64,000 nt of DNA. It comes from Aurantimonas coralicida DSM 14790. GTDB taxonomy: Bacteria > Pseudomonadota > Alphaproteobacteria > Rhizobiales > Rhizobiaceae. The notes beneath the pieces were generated by a model, which saw only the letters and a list, made by a program, of their open reading frames with translations, did not search any database and was not told the origin of the DNA. Positions 23,484-32,668 of this stretch are shown piece by piece. Both the position numbers and the translations under genes were made by a program. The number at the start of each line of letters is the position of its first letter. Positions within the stretch are counted from its first letter, which is position 1. The stretch covers positions 310,001-374,000 of the forward strand of contig NZ_ATXK01000003.1 of NCBI RefSeq assembly GCF_000421645.1, in the 5' to 3' direction.

Positions 23484-24647
23484 ATGAGCGAAGCGCAGAA
23501 GTCGCGCATCCTGACCATCCTGAAAGCGATGGACGCGCCGGACGGCAAGGGCGACGTCGTTTCGCGCGACATGGTTTCCGACATCTTCATCGCCGACGGC
23601 AAGGCGTTCTTCTCGCTGTCGGTTCCCACGACGGAAGCGGAGCGCTTCGAGCCGTTCTGCCGCAGCATCGAAAGCGCCGTCGCGGGCGTCGACGGGATCA
23701 CCAGCGCACTGGTCGCGCTGACCGCCGAACGCCCCGCCGGCTCGGCGCCCGAGCGGCCGGCGCCGTCAGCCCGTCCGGGGCAGGCGATCCGGCAGGGCGA
23801 GGCACCATCGTCGCCGGCCCCGCAGCGTCAGCCGTCGCAGAAGCCCGGCATCCCCGGCATTGCCCGGATCGTTGCCGTCGCGTCGGGCAAGGGCGGCGTC
23901 GGCAAGTCGACGACCGCAGTCAACCTGGCGCTCGGCTTTGCCGCGGTCGGCATGAAGGTCGGCATTCTCGACGCCGACATCTACGGCCCGTCCATCCCGC
24001 GTCTGCTCAATCTGAAAGGCAAGCCGCGCACCTCCGGCGGCCGCACCATGATCCCGCTCGAGGCCTACGGGCTGAAGGCGATGTCCATGGGCTTCCTCGT
24101 CGACGAGGAGGTGCCAATGATCTGGCGCGGGCCGATGGTGATGTCGGCGCTGACCCAGATGCTGCGCGAAGTGGAATGGGGCGAGCTGGACATTCTGGTC
24201 GTCGACATGCCGCCGGGCACCGGCGACGCGCAGCTCACCATGGCGCAGAATGTGCCGCTGGCCGGGGCGGTCATCGTCTCGACGCCGCAGGACCTGGCCC
24301 TGATCGACGCCCGCAAGGGTCTCGCCATGTTCCAGAAGGTCGATGTTCCCGTGCTCGGCATCGTCGAGAACATGAGCTATTTCATCGCACCCGATACCGG
24401 CCATCGCTACGATATCTTCGGCCACGGCGGCGCCCGCGACGAGGCCGAGCGGCTGGGCGTGCCGTTCCTCGGCGAAGTGCCGATCGAGATGGCGATCCGC
24501 GAGAGCTCGGACAGCGGCCATCCGGTCGTCGCCGGGGATCCGGACGGCCCACATGCCGCCATCTACAAGGACATCGCCGCGCGCACGCTGGCCCGCCTGG
24601 AACTGGGGGCCCATGCGGCGCCGGCTCCCGAGATCGTTTTTGAGTAA
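23484..24647 (+). CDS. mrp: Mrp/NBP35/ApbC-family iron-sulfur cluster carrier ATPase
   Basis: 387 residues from the ATG at 23484 (GGAG 8 bases upstream). The N-terminal 75 residues form a MIP18/DUF59 domain (SRILTILKAMDAPDGKGDVV...MVSDIFIADGKAFFSLSVP); after a Pro/Ala linker comes the deviant Walker A VASGKGGVGKST (about 135-147), then DADIYGPSIPRLL and DMPPGTGD. Mrp proteins carry Fe-S clusters to target apoproteins. The usual CxxC near 'NMSY' is absent: the sequence reads NMSYFIAPDTGHRYDIFG. I recall the same replacement in other Hyphomicrobiales, so it is probably lineage-typical, not damage. Gene likely monocistronic. Confidence 0.9.
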   Translation: MSEAQKSRILTILKAMDAPDGKGDVVSRDMVSDIFIADGKAFFSLSVPTTEAERFEPFCRSIESAVAGVDGITSALVALTAERPAGSAPERPAPSARPGQAIRQGEAPSSPAPQRQPSQKPGIPGIARIVAVASGKGGVGKSTTAVNLALGFAAVGMKVGILDADIYGPSIPRLLNLKGKPRTSGGRTMIPLEAYGLKAMSMGFLVDEEVPMIWRGPMVMSALTQMLREVEWGELDILVVDMPPGTGDAQLTMAQNVPLAGAVIVSTPQDLALIDARKGLAMFQKVDVPVLGIVENMSYFIAPDTGHRYDIFGHGGARDEAERLGVPFLGEVPIEMAIRESSDSGHPVVAGDPDGPHAAIYKDIAARTLARLELGAHAAPAPEIVFE

Positions 24648-24744
24648 CTGGTCAAAAATTGCGCTTGCATGATTTTTGCAAAACTTGTGGGATGCCGGCC
24701 TCAGCGGACTCTCCGTCCGCATCGCTATTCGGGAGATGTCATCC

Positions 24745-26340
24745 ATGAAGTTTGCAACCCGGCTGCTGGCCGCGACCGCGCTGACCATGGCGCTCGGCTC
24801 GGCCGCATCGGCCAAGACGCTCGTCTATTGCTCGGAAGGGTCGCCCGAGGGCTTCGATCCGGCGCTCTACACCGCCGGCACCACCTTCGACGCGGCGTCG
24901 CGCACGGTCTATAACCGCCTCGTCGAGTTCAAGCACGGCTCCACCGAGATCGAGCCGGGCCTCGCCGAATCCTGGGAAGTCTCCGAGGACGGCAAGGAAT
25001 ACACCTTCAAGCTGCGCGCCGACGCGCAGTTCCAGACCACCGACTTCTTCACGCCGACCCGGCCGCTCAACGCCGACGACGTGATCTACTCCTTCGAGCG
25101 TCAGCTGAAGTCCGACAACCCGTGGAACCAGTATGTGACCGGCGCCAGCTGGGAATATGCCAACGGCATGGGCTTCCCGGACCTGATCGAGTCGATCGAG
25201 AAGGTCGACGACCTTACGGTGAAGTTCACGCTGACCCGGCCCGAAGCGCCGTTCCTGGCCGATCTGGCGATGGACTTCGCCTCGATCATGTCGAAGGAAT
25301 ATGCCGACAAGCTGGAAGCTGACGGCAACATGGCCATGCTGAACCAGCAGCCGCTGGGCACCGGCCCGTTCCAGTTCGTCGCCTATCAGCCCGACGCCGT
25401 GATCCGCTATGGCGCGCATCCGGACTACTGGGCCGGCAAGCAGCCGATCGACGACCTGGTCTTCGCCATCACCACCGACGCTTCGGTCCGCGCCCAGAAG
25501 CTGCTGGCCGGCGAATGCCACATCATGCCGTATCCGAACGCCGCCGACGTGGAGTCGATGCAGGCAAACGAGAACCTGACGGTTCTCGAGCAGGAAGGCC
25601 TGAACGTTGCCTATCTCGCCTACAACACCACCCAGGCGCCCTTCGACAAGGTCGAGGTCCGCAAGGCGCTGAACAAGGCGGTCAACAAGCAGGCGATCGT
25701 CGACGCCGTGTTCCAGGGCGCCGCCACCGTCGCCAAGAACCCGATCCCGCCGACGATGTGGTCCTATGACGACAGCATCGAGGACGACACCTACGATCCG
25801 GAAGCTGCCAAGAAGATGCTCGAGGAGGCCGGCGTCACCGACCTCTCCATGAAGCTCTGGGCGATGCCGGTCAGCCGTCCCTACATGCTCAACGCGCGCC
25901 GCGCGGCCGAGCTGATGCAGGCCGATCTGCAGAAGGTCGGGGTGACTTCGGAGATCGTTTCCTACGAGTGGGGCGAGTATCTGGACAAGTCGAAGGCCGC
26001 GGACCGCGACGGTGCGGTGATGCTCGGCTGGACCGGCGACAATGGCGATCCGGACAACTTCCTCGACACGCTGCTCGGCTGCGATGCCGTCGGCGGCAAC
26101 AACCGCGCCCAGTGGTGCAACGAGGAGTTCGATTCGCTGGTCAGCAAGGCCAAGGAAACCTCGGATCAGGCCGAACGCGTCGAGCTCTACAAGCAGGCGC
26201 AGAAGGTCTTCAAGGAAGAGGCGCCCTGGATGACCATCGACCATTCGACGGTGTTCATGCCGATGCAGAAGTCGGTCCAGAACTTCGTTCAGGACCCGCT
26301 CGGCTATCACCGCTTCGACGGCGTCGACATCGCCGAGTAA
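24745..26340 (+). CDS. dppA: Dipeptide/peptide ABC transporter, periplasmic binding protein
   Basis: 531 residues from the ATG at 24745, which has GGGAG 9 bases upstream and opens a perfect signal peptide (cleavage after AASA). SBP family 5: 'YCSEGSPEGFDPALYTAGTTFDAASRTVYNRLVEF...GSTEIEPGLAESWEVSEDGKEYTF' at the mature N-terminus, and 'GWTGDNGDPDNFLDTLLGC' near the C-terminus, the DppA signature. It delivers di-/oligopeptides (possibly heme or ALA) to DppBC. A 10-pair hairpin at 26367-26393 separates it from dppB, typical of binding proteins made in excess. The 97-base gap upstream is AT-rich with a TTGCA-n7-TGCAA inverted repeat. Confidence 0.92.
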   Translation: MKFATRLLAATALTMALGSAASAKTLVYCSEGSPEGFDPALYTAGTTFDAASRTVYNRLVEFKHGSTEIEPGLAESWEVSEDGKEYTFKLRADAQFQTTDFFTPTRPLNADDVIYSFERQLKSDNPWNQYVTGASWEYANGMGFPDLIESIEKVDDLTVKFTLTRPEAPFLADLAMDFASIMSKEYADKLEADGNMAMLNQQPLGTGPFQFVAYQPDAVIRYGAHPDYWAGKQPIDDLVFAITTDASVRAQKLLAGECHIMPYPNAADVESMQANENLTVLEQEGLNVAYLAYNTTQAPFDKVEVRKALNKAVNKQAIVDAVFQGAATVAKNPIPPTMWSYDDSIEDDTYDPEAAKKMLEEAGVTDLSMKLWAMPVSRPYMLNARRAAELMQADLQKVGVTSEIVSYEWGEYLDKSKAADRDGAVMLGWTGDNGDPDNFLDTLLGCDAVGGNNRAQWCNEEFDSLVSKAKETSDQAERVELYKQAQKVFKEEAPWMTIDHSTVFMPMQKSVQNFVQDPLGYHRFDGVDIAE

Positions 26341-26366
26341 CTTCGACGCGACATTGCGAGCATGGA

Positions 26367-26393
26367 ACGGGGCGGCATCGAGCCGCCCCGTTT
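26367..26393 (+). terminator. Hairpin between dppA and dppB
   Basis: Stem ACGGGGCGGC/GCCGCCCCGT with loop ATCGA, ending in TTT. Probably a partial terminator and 3'-stabilising structure that raises dppA over dppBCDF expression. About 160 bases without a gene follow it before dppB, with no other clear signal. Confidence 0.8.
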
Positions 26394-26556
26394 GCGTTGG
26401 GCGTCGGACATCCGTCGCCAGTGCCGTGGCGTAACGCTAAGCGGTTGAAAAGACGCAGAACTCCTGACCTTTGCGGGTTCGCTTTGGTGCCGCGATGGTG
26501 TAGGACGCTGCCGCGAGACCGCTACCGGCCTCACCCGAAACATGCGACAAGCCAAT

Positions 26557-27564
26557 ATGCAGCGCTTTCTTCTCTCTCGACTACTGGTCCTGATCCCGAC
26601 CTTCATCGGTGTCTCGATCGTCGCCTTCGCCTTCATCCGGCTTCTGCCGGGCGATCCCGTGGCGCTGATGGCCGGCGAGCGGGTCATGGACCCCGAGCGC
26701 CACGCGGCGATCATGCAGCAGCTCGGCTACGACCGGCCGCTCTTCGTCCAGTATTTCGATTATCTCTTCGGCCTGTTCCAGGGCGATTTCGGGACCTCTA
26801 TCGTCACCAAGCGCGGCGTGGCCGGCGAGTTCTTCACCCTGTTCCCGGCAACCCTCGAACTGTCCTTCTGCGCCATCGTGATCGCCATCTGCCTCGGCAT
26901 TCCGGCCGGCGTGATCGCGGCGGTGAAGCGGGGATCCTGGTTCGACCAGAGCGTCATGGGCGCGGCGCTCGTCGGCTATTCCATGCCGATCTTCTGGTGG
27001 GGCCTGCTGCTGATCATCTTGTTCTCGGGCACCCTGCAATGGACGCCGGTCTCCGGCCGCATCTCGCTGCTCTACTATTTCCCTGCCGAAACCGGCTTCA
27101 TGCTGATCGATTCGCTGCTGTCGGGTCAAAAGGGCGCCTTCACCTCGGCGCTGTCGCATCTCGTCCTGCCGTCGATCGTCCTTGCGACCATCCCGCTCGC
27201 GGTCATCGCCCGGCAGACCCGGTCGGCCATGCTGGAGGTTCTCGGCGAGGACTATGTCCGCACCGCCCGGGCCAAGGGCCTCGCCCGCAAGCGCGTTGTC
27301 GGCGTTCATGCGCTTCGCAACGCGCTGATCCCGGTCGTCACCACCATCGGCCTGCAGGTCGGCGTGCTCATGGCCGGCGCGATCCTCACCGAGACGATCT
27401 TTTCGTGGCCGGGCATCGGCAAGTGGATGGTCGACAGCGTCTTCCGGCGCGACTACCCGGTCGTCCAGGGCGGCCTGTTGCTGATCGCCATGATGATCAT
27501 GCTCGTCAACCTGATCGTCGATCTCCTGTACGGCGTCATCAATCCCCGCGTTCGGGCGAAGTAG
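26557..27564 (+). CDS. dppB: Dipeptide ABC transporter permease DppB
   Basis: 335 residues from the ATG at 26557 (an in-frame ATG 15 bases earlier is possible). Typical opening MQRFLLSRLLVLIPTFIGVSI, six membrane segments and the EAA loop EDYVRTARAKGLARKRVVGVHALRNALIPVVT, which docks the ATPases. Family: BPD_transp_1, DppB group. It is followed 10 bases later by dppC, which has an AGGAGG. Forms the translocation pore with DppC. Confidence 0.93.
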   Translation: MQRFLLSRLLVLIPTFIGVSIVAFAFIRLLPGDPVALMAGERVMDPERHAAIMQQLGYDRPLFVQYFDYLFGLFQGDFGTSIVTKRGVAGEFFTLFPATLELSFCAIVIAICLGIPAGVIAAVKRGSWFDQSVMGAALVGYSMPIFWWGLLLIILFSGTLQWTPVSGRISLLYYFPAETGFMLIDSLLSGQKGAFTSALSHLVLPSIVLATIPLAVIARQTRSAMLEVLGEDYVRTARAKGLARKRVVGVHALRNALIPVVTTIGLQVGVLMAGAILTETIFSWPGIGKWMVDSVFRRDYPVVQGGLLLIAMMIMLVNLIVDLLYGVINPRVRAK

Positions 27565-27574
27565 GAGGCGAGCG

Positions 27575-28516
27575 ATGAGCCATATCGAAGCCCAGGAAGC
27601 CGCCGAAGGCGTTGGCACCGACATTCCGGACCGCAAGCCGGCCAAGAGCGTGCGCCGGCAGATGCTGGCCGAGTTCTGGTTCTATTTCTCCGAGAACAAG
27701 GGCGCGGTGGTCGGCCTCGTCGTGTTCCTCACGATCGTCTTCATCGCCCTGGCGGCGCCGCTGCTGGCGCCGCATTCGGCGGTGCTGACGAACTCCAACG
27801 CGCAGCTGCTGCCGCCGGCCTGGCAGGAAGGCGGCCAGTGGGCTTATTTCCTCGGCACCGATGCCATCGGCCGGGATATCCTTTCGCGGCTGATCTACGG
27901 CTCGCGCTATTCGCTGTTTATCGGCGTCGTGGTCGTCGTCATCGCGGTGAGTGTCGGCATCGCCGTCGGCCTGATCGCCGGCTATGTCGGCGGCTGGGTC
28001 GACACGGTGATCATGCGGGTGATGGACATCATCCTCGCCTTTCCGTCGCTGCTCCTCGCGCTGGTTCTCGTGGCCGTGCTCGGACCGGGCTTGACCAATG
28101 CGATGATCGCCATCTCGCTTGTCCTGCAGCCGCATTTCGTCCGCCTGACGCGCGCGTCGGTTCTCGCCGAGAAGCAGCGCGAATACGTCACCGCCGCCCG
28201 CGTCGTCGGCGCGGGACCGCTGCGGCTGATGCTGGTGACGATCCTGCCCAATTGTCTCGGACCGCTAATCGTCCAGGCGACTCTGTCCTTCTCCAACGCC
28301 ATTCTCGATGCCGCCGCGCTCGGCTTCCTCGGCATGGGTGCGCAGCCGCCGACGCCCGAATGGGGCACCATGCTGGCCGAGGCGCGCGAGTTCATCCTGC
28401 GCGCCTGGTGGGTGGTAACCTTCCCGGGCCTCGCCATCCTGATCACGGTGCTCGCGATCAACCTCGTCGGCGACGGCCTGCGCGATGCGCTGGACCCGAA
28501 GATGAAGCGAAGCTGA
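27575..28516 (+). CDS. dppC: Dipeptide ABC transporter permease DppC
   Basis: 313 residues, strong AGGAGG before the ATG. An OppC-type N-terminal cytoplasmic region (1-40) precedes TM1, then 'FLGTDAIGRDILSRLIYGSRYSL', the DppC hallmark. EAA loop: KQREYVTAARVVGAGPLRLMLVTILPNCLGPLIV; then 'ALGFLGMGAQPPTPEWGTML'. Lies 5 bases before dppD. Partner of DppB in the membrane. Confidence 0.94.
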   Translation: MSHIEAQEAAEGVGTDIPDRKPAKSVRRQMLAEFWFYFSENKGAVVGLVVFLTIVFIALAAPLLAPHSAVLTNSNAQLLPPAWQEGGQWAYFLGTDAIGRDILSRLIYGSRYSLFIGVVVVVIAVSVGIAVGLIAGYVGGWVDTVIMRVMDIILAFPSLLLALVLVAVLGPGLTNAMIAISLVLQPHFVRLTRASVLAEKQREYVTAARVVGAGPLRLMLVTILPNCLGPLIVQATLSFSNAILDAAALGFLGMGAQPPTPEWGTMLAEAREFILRAWWVVTFPGLAILITVLAINLVGDGLRDALDPKMKRS

Positions 28517-28521
28517 CAGCC

Positions 28522-29592
28522 ATGCCCCTGCTTTCCATCCGCAATCTGTCGGTGACCTTCGACACCGCCTCCGGTCCGTTCAAGGCGGTCGACGGCATCG
28601 ATCTCGTCATCGATTCCGGCGAGGTGCTCGGCATCGTCGGCGAGTCCGGCTCCGGCAAGTCCGTGGCCATGCTCGGCCTGATGGGCCTGCTGCCGCCGTC
28701 GGCCACCGTGACCGCCGACGAGATCTCCTTCGAGGGGCGCGACATGCAGGCGATGTCGGCCCGCGAGCGCCGCAAGATCATCGGCCGCGACATCGCGATG
28801 ATCTTCCAGGAGCCGGTGGCCAGCCTCAATCCGTGCTTCAATGTCGGCTACCAGATCAAGGAAGCGCTGAAGGCGCATACCGAACTGGACCGCAAGGCGC
28901 GGCAGGCGCGGGCCGTCGAACTGCTGCAGCTCGTCGGCATTCCCGAACCCGAGCGGCGGCTGACGGCGTTCCCGCACCAGCTGTCGGGCGGCATGAGTCA
29001 GCGCGTGATGATCGCCATGGCGACCGCCTGCAATCCCAAGCTGCTGATCGCCGACGAGCCGACCACCGCGCTCGACGTCACCATCCAGGCGCAGATCCTC
29101 GATCTTCTGCTCGATCTGCAAAAGCAGCACGGCATGGCGATGATCCTGATCACCCATGACATGGGCGTCATCGCCGAGACCGCCGAGCGGGTGGTGGTGC
29201 AATATGCCGGCCAGCAGGTCGAGCGCCAGCCGGTGGCGACCCTCTTCGACGAGCCGCACCATCCCTATACGGCGGCCCTTCTCTCGGCGATTCCCGAGCG
29301 GGCGACGGGCACACGCCTGCCGACCATTCCGGGCGTCGTGCCGGGGCAGGGCGACCGGCCGGATGGCTGCCTGTTCAATCCGCGCTGCCCCAAGGCCGAC
29401 GATGTCTGCCGCACGGTCGTGCCGCCGCGCCAGCCTCCGGCTCTGGGCGAGGCGCTCTGCCATTATCCCCTGGGCGCCGATCCGCGTGCGCCGGGCGACG
29501 TGCCGGCCGGCTTCGGCCCGGACGGTAGCTTCCAGGAGGGGGCGGGCCGCCCCGCCGATATCGCAACGGATCTGCGGGGAGACGCACGATGA
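28522..29592 (+). CDS. dppD: Dipeptide ABC transporter ATPase DppD
   Basis: 356 residues from the ATG at 28522. Walker [10 protein letters not shown]-loop [11 protein letters not shown], signature LSGGMSQR, Walker [13 protein letters not shown] and H-loop ITHD. The C-terminal OppD/DppD extension has the Cys-rich stretch [15 protein letters not shown] typical of oligopeptide ATPases. Its stop overlaps the dppF start by 4 bases, so translation is coupled. Works as a heterodimer with DppF. Confidence 0.93.
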   Translation: MPLLSIRNLSVTFDTASGPFKAVDGIDLVIDSGEVLGIVGESGSGKSVAMLGLMGLLPPSATVTADEISFEGRDMQAMSARERRKIIGRDIAMIFQEPVASLNPCFNVGYQIKEALKAHTELDRKARQARAVELLQLVGIPEPERRLTAFPHQLSGGMSQRVMIAMATACNPKLLIADEPTTALDVTIQAQILDLLLDLQKQHGMAMILITHDMGVIAETAERVVVQYAGQQVERQPVATLFDEPHHPYTAALLSAIPERATGTRLPTIPGVVPGQGDRPDGCLFNPRCPKADDVCRTVVPPRQPPALGEALCHYPLGADPRAPGDVPAGFGPDGSFQEGAGRPADIATDLRGDAR

Positions 29593-30569
29593 CCGCAATC
29601 GTCACCGCGACCGATCTCAGCCAGTCCTACGAGGTCCGGCGCGGCATGTTCCAGAAGCCGCTCGACCTGCGGGCGGTGAAGGAGGCCAATTTCGTCGTCG
29701 AGGAGGGCGAGACCCTCGCCATCGTCGGCGAGTCCGGCTGCGGCAAGTCCACCCTCGCGCGCATGCTGACGATGATCGAGACCCCGTCCGAGGGCGTGCT
29801 CGACATCGATGGCGTCCGCGTGTCCGGCAAGGACAAGGGCGACGTCAAGAAGCTCCGCTCCACCGTGCAGATCGTGTTCCAGAACCCCTATGGCGCGCTC
29901 AATCCACGCCAGAAGGTCGGAACGATCATCGAGGAGCCGCTGAAGATCAACACCAATTTGTCGTCGGCCGAGCGGCGCAGGAAGGCCGAGGCGGCCCTGG
30001 CCGAGGTGGGGCTGCGGCCGGAGCATTACGCCCGCTATCCGCACATGTTCTCCGGTGGCCAGCGGCAGCGCATCGCGATCGCCCGGGCGATCATCCTGGA
30101 GCCGAAGATCCTCGTCCTCGACGAGCCGGTCTCGGCCCTCGACGTGTCGATCCAGGCGCAGATTCTGAACCTCCTGGCCGATCTGCAGGAGCGGCTCGGC
30201 CTCACCTACATCTTCATCAGCCACGATCTGTCAGTGGTCCGGCATGTCGCGGATCGGGTGATGGTGATGTATCTCGGCCGTCCGGTCGAGATCGCGCCGG
30301 TCGACGCGCTCTACGCCAACCCGCTGCACCCTTATACGCGGGCGCTGCTGTCGGCGACGCCGGCGACGCGGCCGAGCGACCGCGGCGAGCGTATCCGCCT
30401 GTCCGGCGAATTGCCGTCGCCCTTCGACCCGCCGCCGGGCTGTTCGTTCAATCCGCGCTGTCCCTATGCCAACGAGCGCTGCCGCTCCGAGCTGCCGGTG
30501 CTGACCCAGCACGGCGAGACCAAGGTCGCCTGTTTCGCGGTGGACGAAGGCCGGCTTCCGCCGCCCTGA
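29589..30569 (+). CDS. dppF: Dipeptide ABC transporter ATPase DppF
   Basis: 326 residues. Walker A GESGCGKS, Q-loop VFQNPYGALNPRQ, signature FSGGQRQR, Walker B LVLDEPVSALD, H-loop ISHD and the C-terminal GCSFNPRCPYANERC cluster. Second ATPase of the dppABCDF unit and the last gene of the operon; only 48 bases separate its stop from that of the convergent gene at 30618, and I see no intrinsic terminator there. Confidence 0.94.
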   Translation: MTAIVTATDLSQSYEVRRGMFQKPLDLRAVKEANFVVEEGETLAIVGESGCGKSTLARMLTMIETPSEGVLDIDGVRVSGKDKGDVKKLRSTVQIVFQNPYGALNPRQKVGTIIEEPLKINTNLSSAERRRKAEAALAEVGLRPEHYARYPHMFSGGQRQRIAIARAIILEPKILVLDEPVSALDVSIQAQILNLLADLQERLGLTYIFISHDLSVVRHVADRVMVMYLGRPVEIAPVDALYANPLHPYTRALLSATPATRPSDRGERIRLSGELPSPFDPPPGCSFNPRCPYANERCRSELPVLTQHGETKVACFAVDEGRLPPP

Positions 30570-30617
30570 TCGGGCGGGGAACGAAAGGTCCCAAGAAGCT
30601 GCTCCGATAAGGCTGGG

Positions 30618-31502
30618 CTAAGCTGAGGCGGCCAATTCTGTACGCATAGGCGTCCCAGTTGATCTGCTAGGCTTCTCATTTCTGAAAAGATAAGGCGCCT
30701 CGTTCACGATCGATCGGACCATGAACATCAGATCCTGTGCGAAATAAAGGCGCTCCGCCGGGTTCCAGAGGAGATCTGACGGCAGTGTTGCTGAGGCAAC
30801 GAGTACAACGTACTCATCGGTGCCTAGCCTTCGGCGGAGCAAGTCCGGACGGAACACGTAACAACCAATCGGAGCTGCGAGGCCTCCTGCATCCGAATGT
30901 TTCTTGTTTGCCCCGACAGTATGCCTCAGGTGATTGTCGATCAAAACGGTCGCGTCCAATTCATGCTCGGAGCACGCCTCAAGGTACACAGGCTCGTGGC
31001 AGGGGATGTAGAGATTGAAGTTCACCCGGTGGACGTTCAGCTCCACACGTATGCGACAGGTGATCTCTTGGCCGTCATCGTCTTGATATTTGATTTCGTA
31101 GTCGGCGTAGCACCGCCCACGAATATGACTTATCGAAACATCGGCCGTTCGATCATCTTGGGATGAGCGGAAGTTCCGCGACCATCGCTTGAAATCAGGT
31201 GCTGACTCTGGAATCAGCCTGAGTTGGCTCGGGATTACGGAATTTAAGGTCTGTTCGGTTCGCTTCGCGATTGAGAGTGTTCCAGACTGCACCGCCGCGA
31301 TGCAGAGTGTGAATAGTAATATCGGAGCGATTACGCCGGTGAGATGGGCAGCAGCCTGTACCCAGCTTGATCGGTCCCCCTCATACATCGCCACGAAGAA
31401 GAGCGCACCGCAAACTACTGCCAACGCCAGTATGATCAGTCCAATGAGCACCCTAGCCCAATGCGGGATGGTGGCAATCTGGACCTTATTGATCAGTTCC
31501 AT
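30618..31502 (-). CDS. Orphan membrane protein of unknown function, AT-richer than neighbours
   Basis: 294 residues preceded by GAGGTGG at a good distance. Two N-terminal membrane helices (about 15-40 and 50-73) are followed by a soluble domain of about 220 residues with strand-rich patterns (DVSISHIRGRCYADYEIKYQ, ITCRIRVELNVHRVNFNLYI) and several Cys. No motif I recognise; a membrane-anchored sensor or effector is one guess among many. The codon use is visibly less GC-biased than the dpp and cho operons on either side (many codons ending in A or T), suggesting recent acquisition. No integrase, repeat or tRNA lies next to it. Confidence 0.72.
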   Translation of the reverse strand: MELINKVQIATIPHWARVLIGLIILALAVVCGALFFVAMYEGDRSSWVQAAAHLTGVIAPILLFTLCIAAVQSGTLSIAKRTEQTLNSVIPSQLRLIPESAPDFKRWSRNFRSSQDDRTADVSISHIRGRCYADYEIKYQDDDGQEITCRIRVELNVHRVNFNLYIPCHEPVYLEACSEHELDATVLIDNHLRHTVGANKKHSDAGGLAAPIGCYVFRPDLLRRRLGTDEYVVLVASATLPSDLLWNPAERLYFAQDLMFMVRSIVNEAPYLFRNEKPSRSTGTPMRTELAASA

Positions 31503-31618
31503 CGGCCACCTCGAACTCCTCTCGCAGCTTCAGCCCCCGACTATAACCTCTGCCTGGCGATGATGAAACGACGATCCGGGTACGAGAAACAACGCGGTCC
31601 AAGGATCTACACCTTCGA

Positions 31619-32668
31619 TCAGCCGGCCTGATGCCGCTCCAGTGCGTCGACGATGTCCTGCGGGCCGATCTGGCCGAGGATTTCGCCCTTGCGCGCGACC
31701 ACCACGGTGCCCTTGCCGTGGCTGACGGCGGACATGACCTTCTGCAGCGGCGTGCCGGGTTCGGCCATCTGCGCGACATTGGCGGGGCTGGCCTCGCCCG
31801 TGCGGTCGTAGGGCTTCATCACGTCGGCCGCCGTCAGGACGTTGAGCGGGTTCATGTGGGCGACGAAGTCGGCGACATAGTCGTCGGCCGGGCGCAGCAC
31901 GATGTCCTGCGCGGTGCCGACCTGGACAATGCGGCCGCCTTCCATGATCGCGATCCGATTGCCGATCTTGAACGCCTCGTCGAGATCGTGGCTGACGAAA
32001 ATAATGGTCTTCTTCAGCCGCTGCTGGATTTCCAGAAGCTCGTCCTGAAGCCGCGAACGGATCAGCGGATCGAGGGCCGAGAACGGCTCGTCCATCAGGA
32101 GGATCGGGGCGTTGGTGGCGAAGGCGCGGGCAAGGCCCACGCGTTGCTGCATGCCGCCGGACAGTTCGCCGACGCGGCTGTCGACCCAGTCGCCGAGGCC
32201 GACGAGCTCGAGCTGCTCCACAACGCGCTCGCGCCGCTGGCTGCGCGGCACGCCGGAAAACTCCAGACCGAGCCCGACATTGTCGGCCACCGTGCGCCAA
32301 GGCAGCAGGGCGAATTGCTGGAACACCATCGCCACTTCGTGGCGGCGCAGATCCCGCAGCCGCTTGGCACCGCAATCCTTGGGATCGACGATGCCCTTGC
32401 CCGTATCGATCAGCACCTTGCCGCGGGTGATCGGGGCAAGACCGTTGACCGCCCGCAGCAGCGTCGACTTGCCGGAGCCCGACAGGCCCATCAGCACGGC
32501 GATCTCGCCTTCCTGGATGTCGAGGGAGGCATCGGCGACACCGAGGGTCACGCCAGTCTCGTCGCGGATCTCGGCCCGGCTCCTGCCGGCATCGACCAGC
32601 GGCAGCGCCTGCTCGGGATTGCGACCGAAGACGATCGAGACGTTCTGGAAGGATACGATCGGGCTCAT
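31619..32668 (-). CDS. choV: Choline/glycine betaine ABC transporter ATPase
   Basis: 349 residues, ProV/ChoV type: Walker A GLSGSGKS, signature LSGGMQQR, Walker B LLMDEPFSALD, H-loop VSHD. The C-terminal 70 residues (AEPGTPLQKVMSAVSHGKGTVVVARKGEILGQIGPQDIVDAL) look like a single CBS-type half, where osmoregulatory family members usually carry two CBS domains. Overlaps choW by 4 bases. Energises choline or betaine uptake for osmoprotection or catabolism. Confidence 0.9.
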   Translation of the reverse strand: MSPIVSFQNVSIVFGRNPEQALPLVDAGRSRAEIRDETGVTLGVADASLDIQEGEIAVLMGLSGSGKSTLLRAVNGLAPITRGKVLIDTGKGIVDPKDCGAKRLRDLRRHEVAMVFQQFALLPWRTVADNVGLGLEFSGVPRSQRRERVVEQLELVGLGDWVDSRVGELSGGMQQRVGLARAFATNAPILLMDEPFSALDPLIRSRLQDELLEIQQRLKKTIIFVSHDLDEAFKIGNRIAIMEGGRIVQVGTAQDIVLRPADDYVADFVAHMNPLNVLTAADVMKPYDRTGEASPANVAQMAEPGTPLQKVMSAVSHGKGTVVVARKGEILGQIGPQDIVDALERHQAG

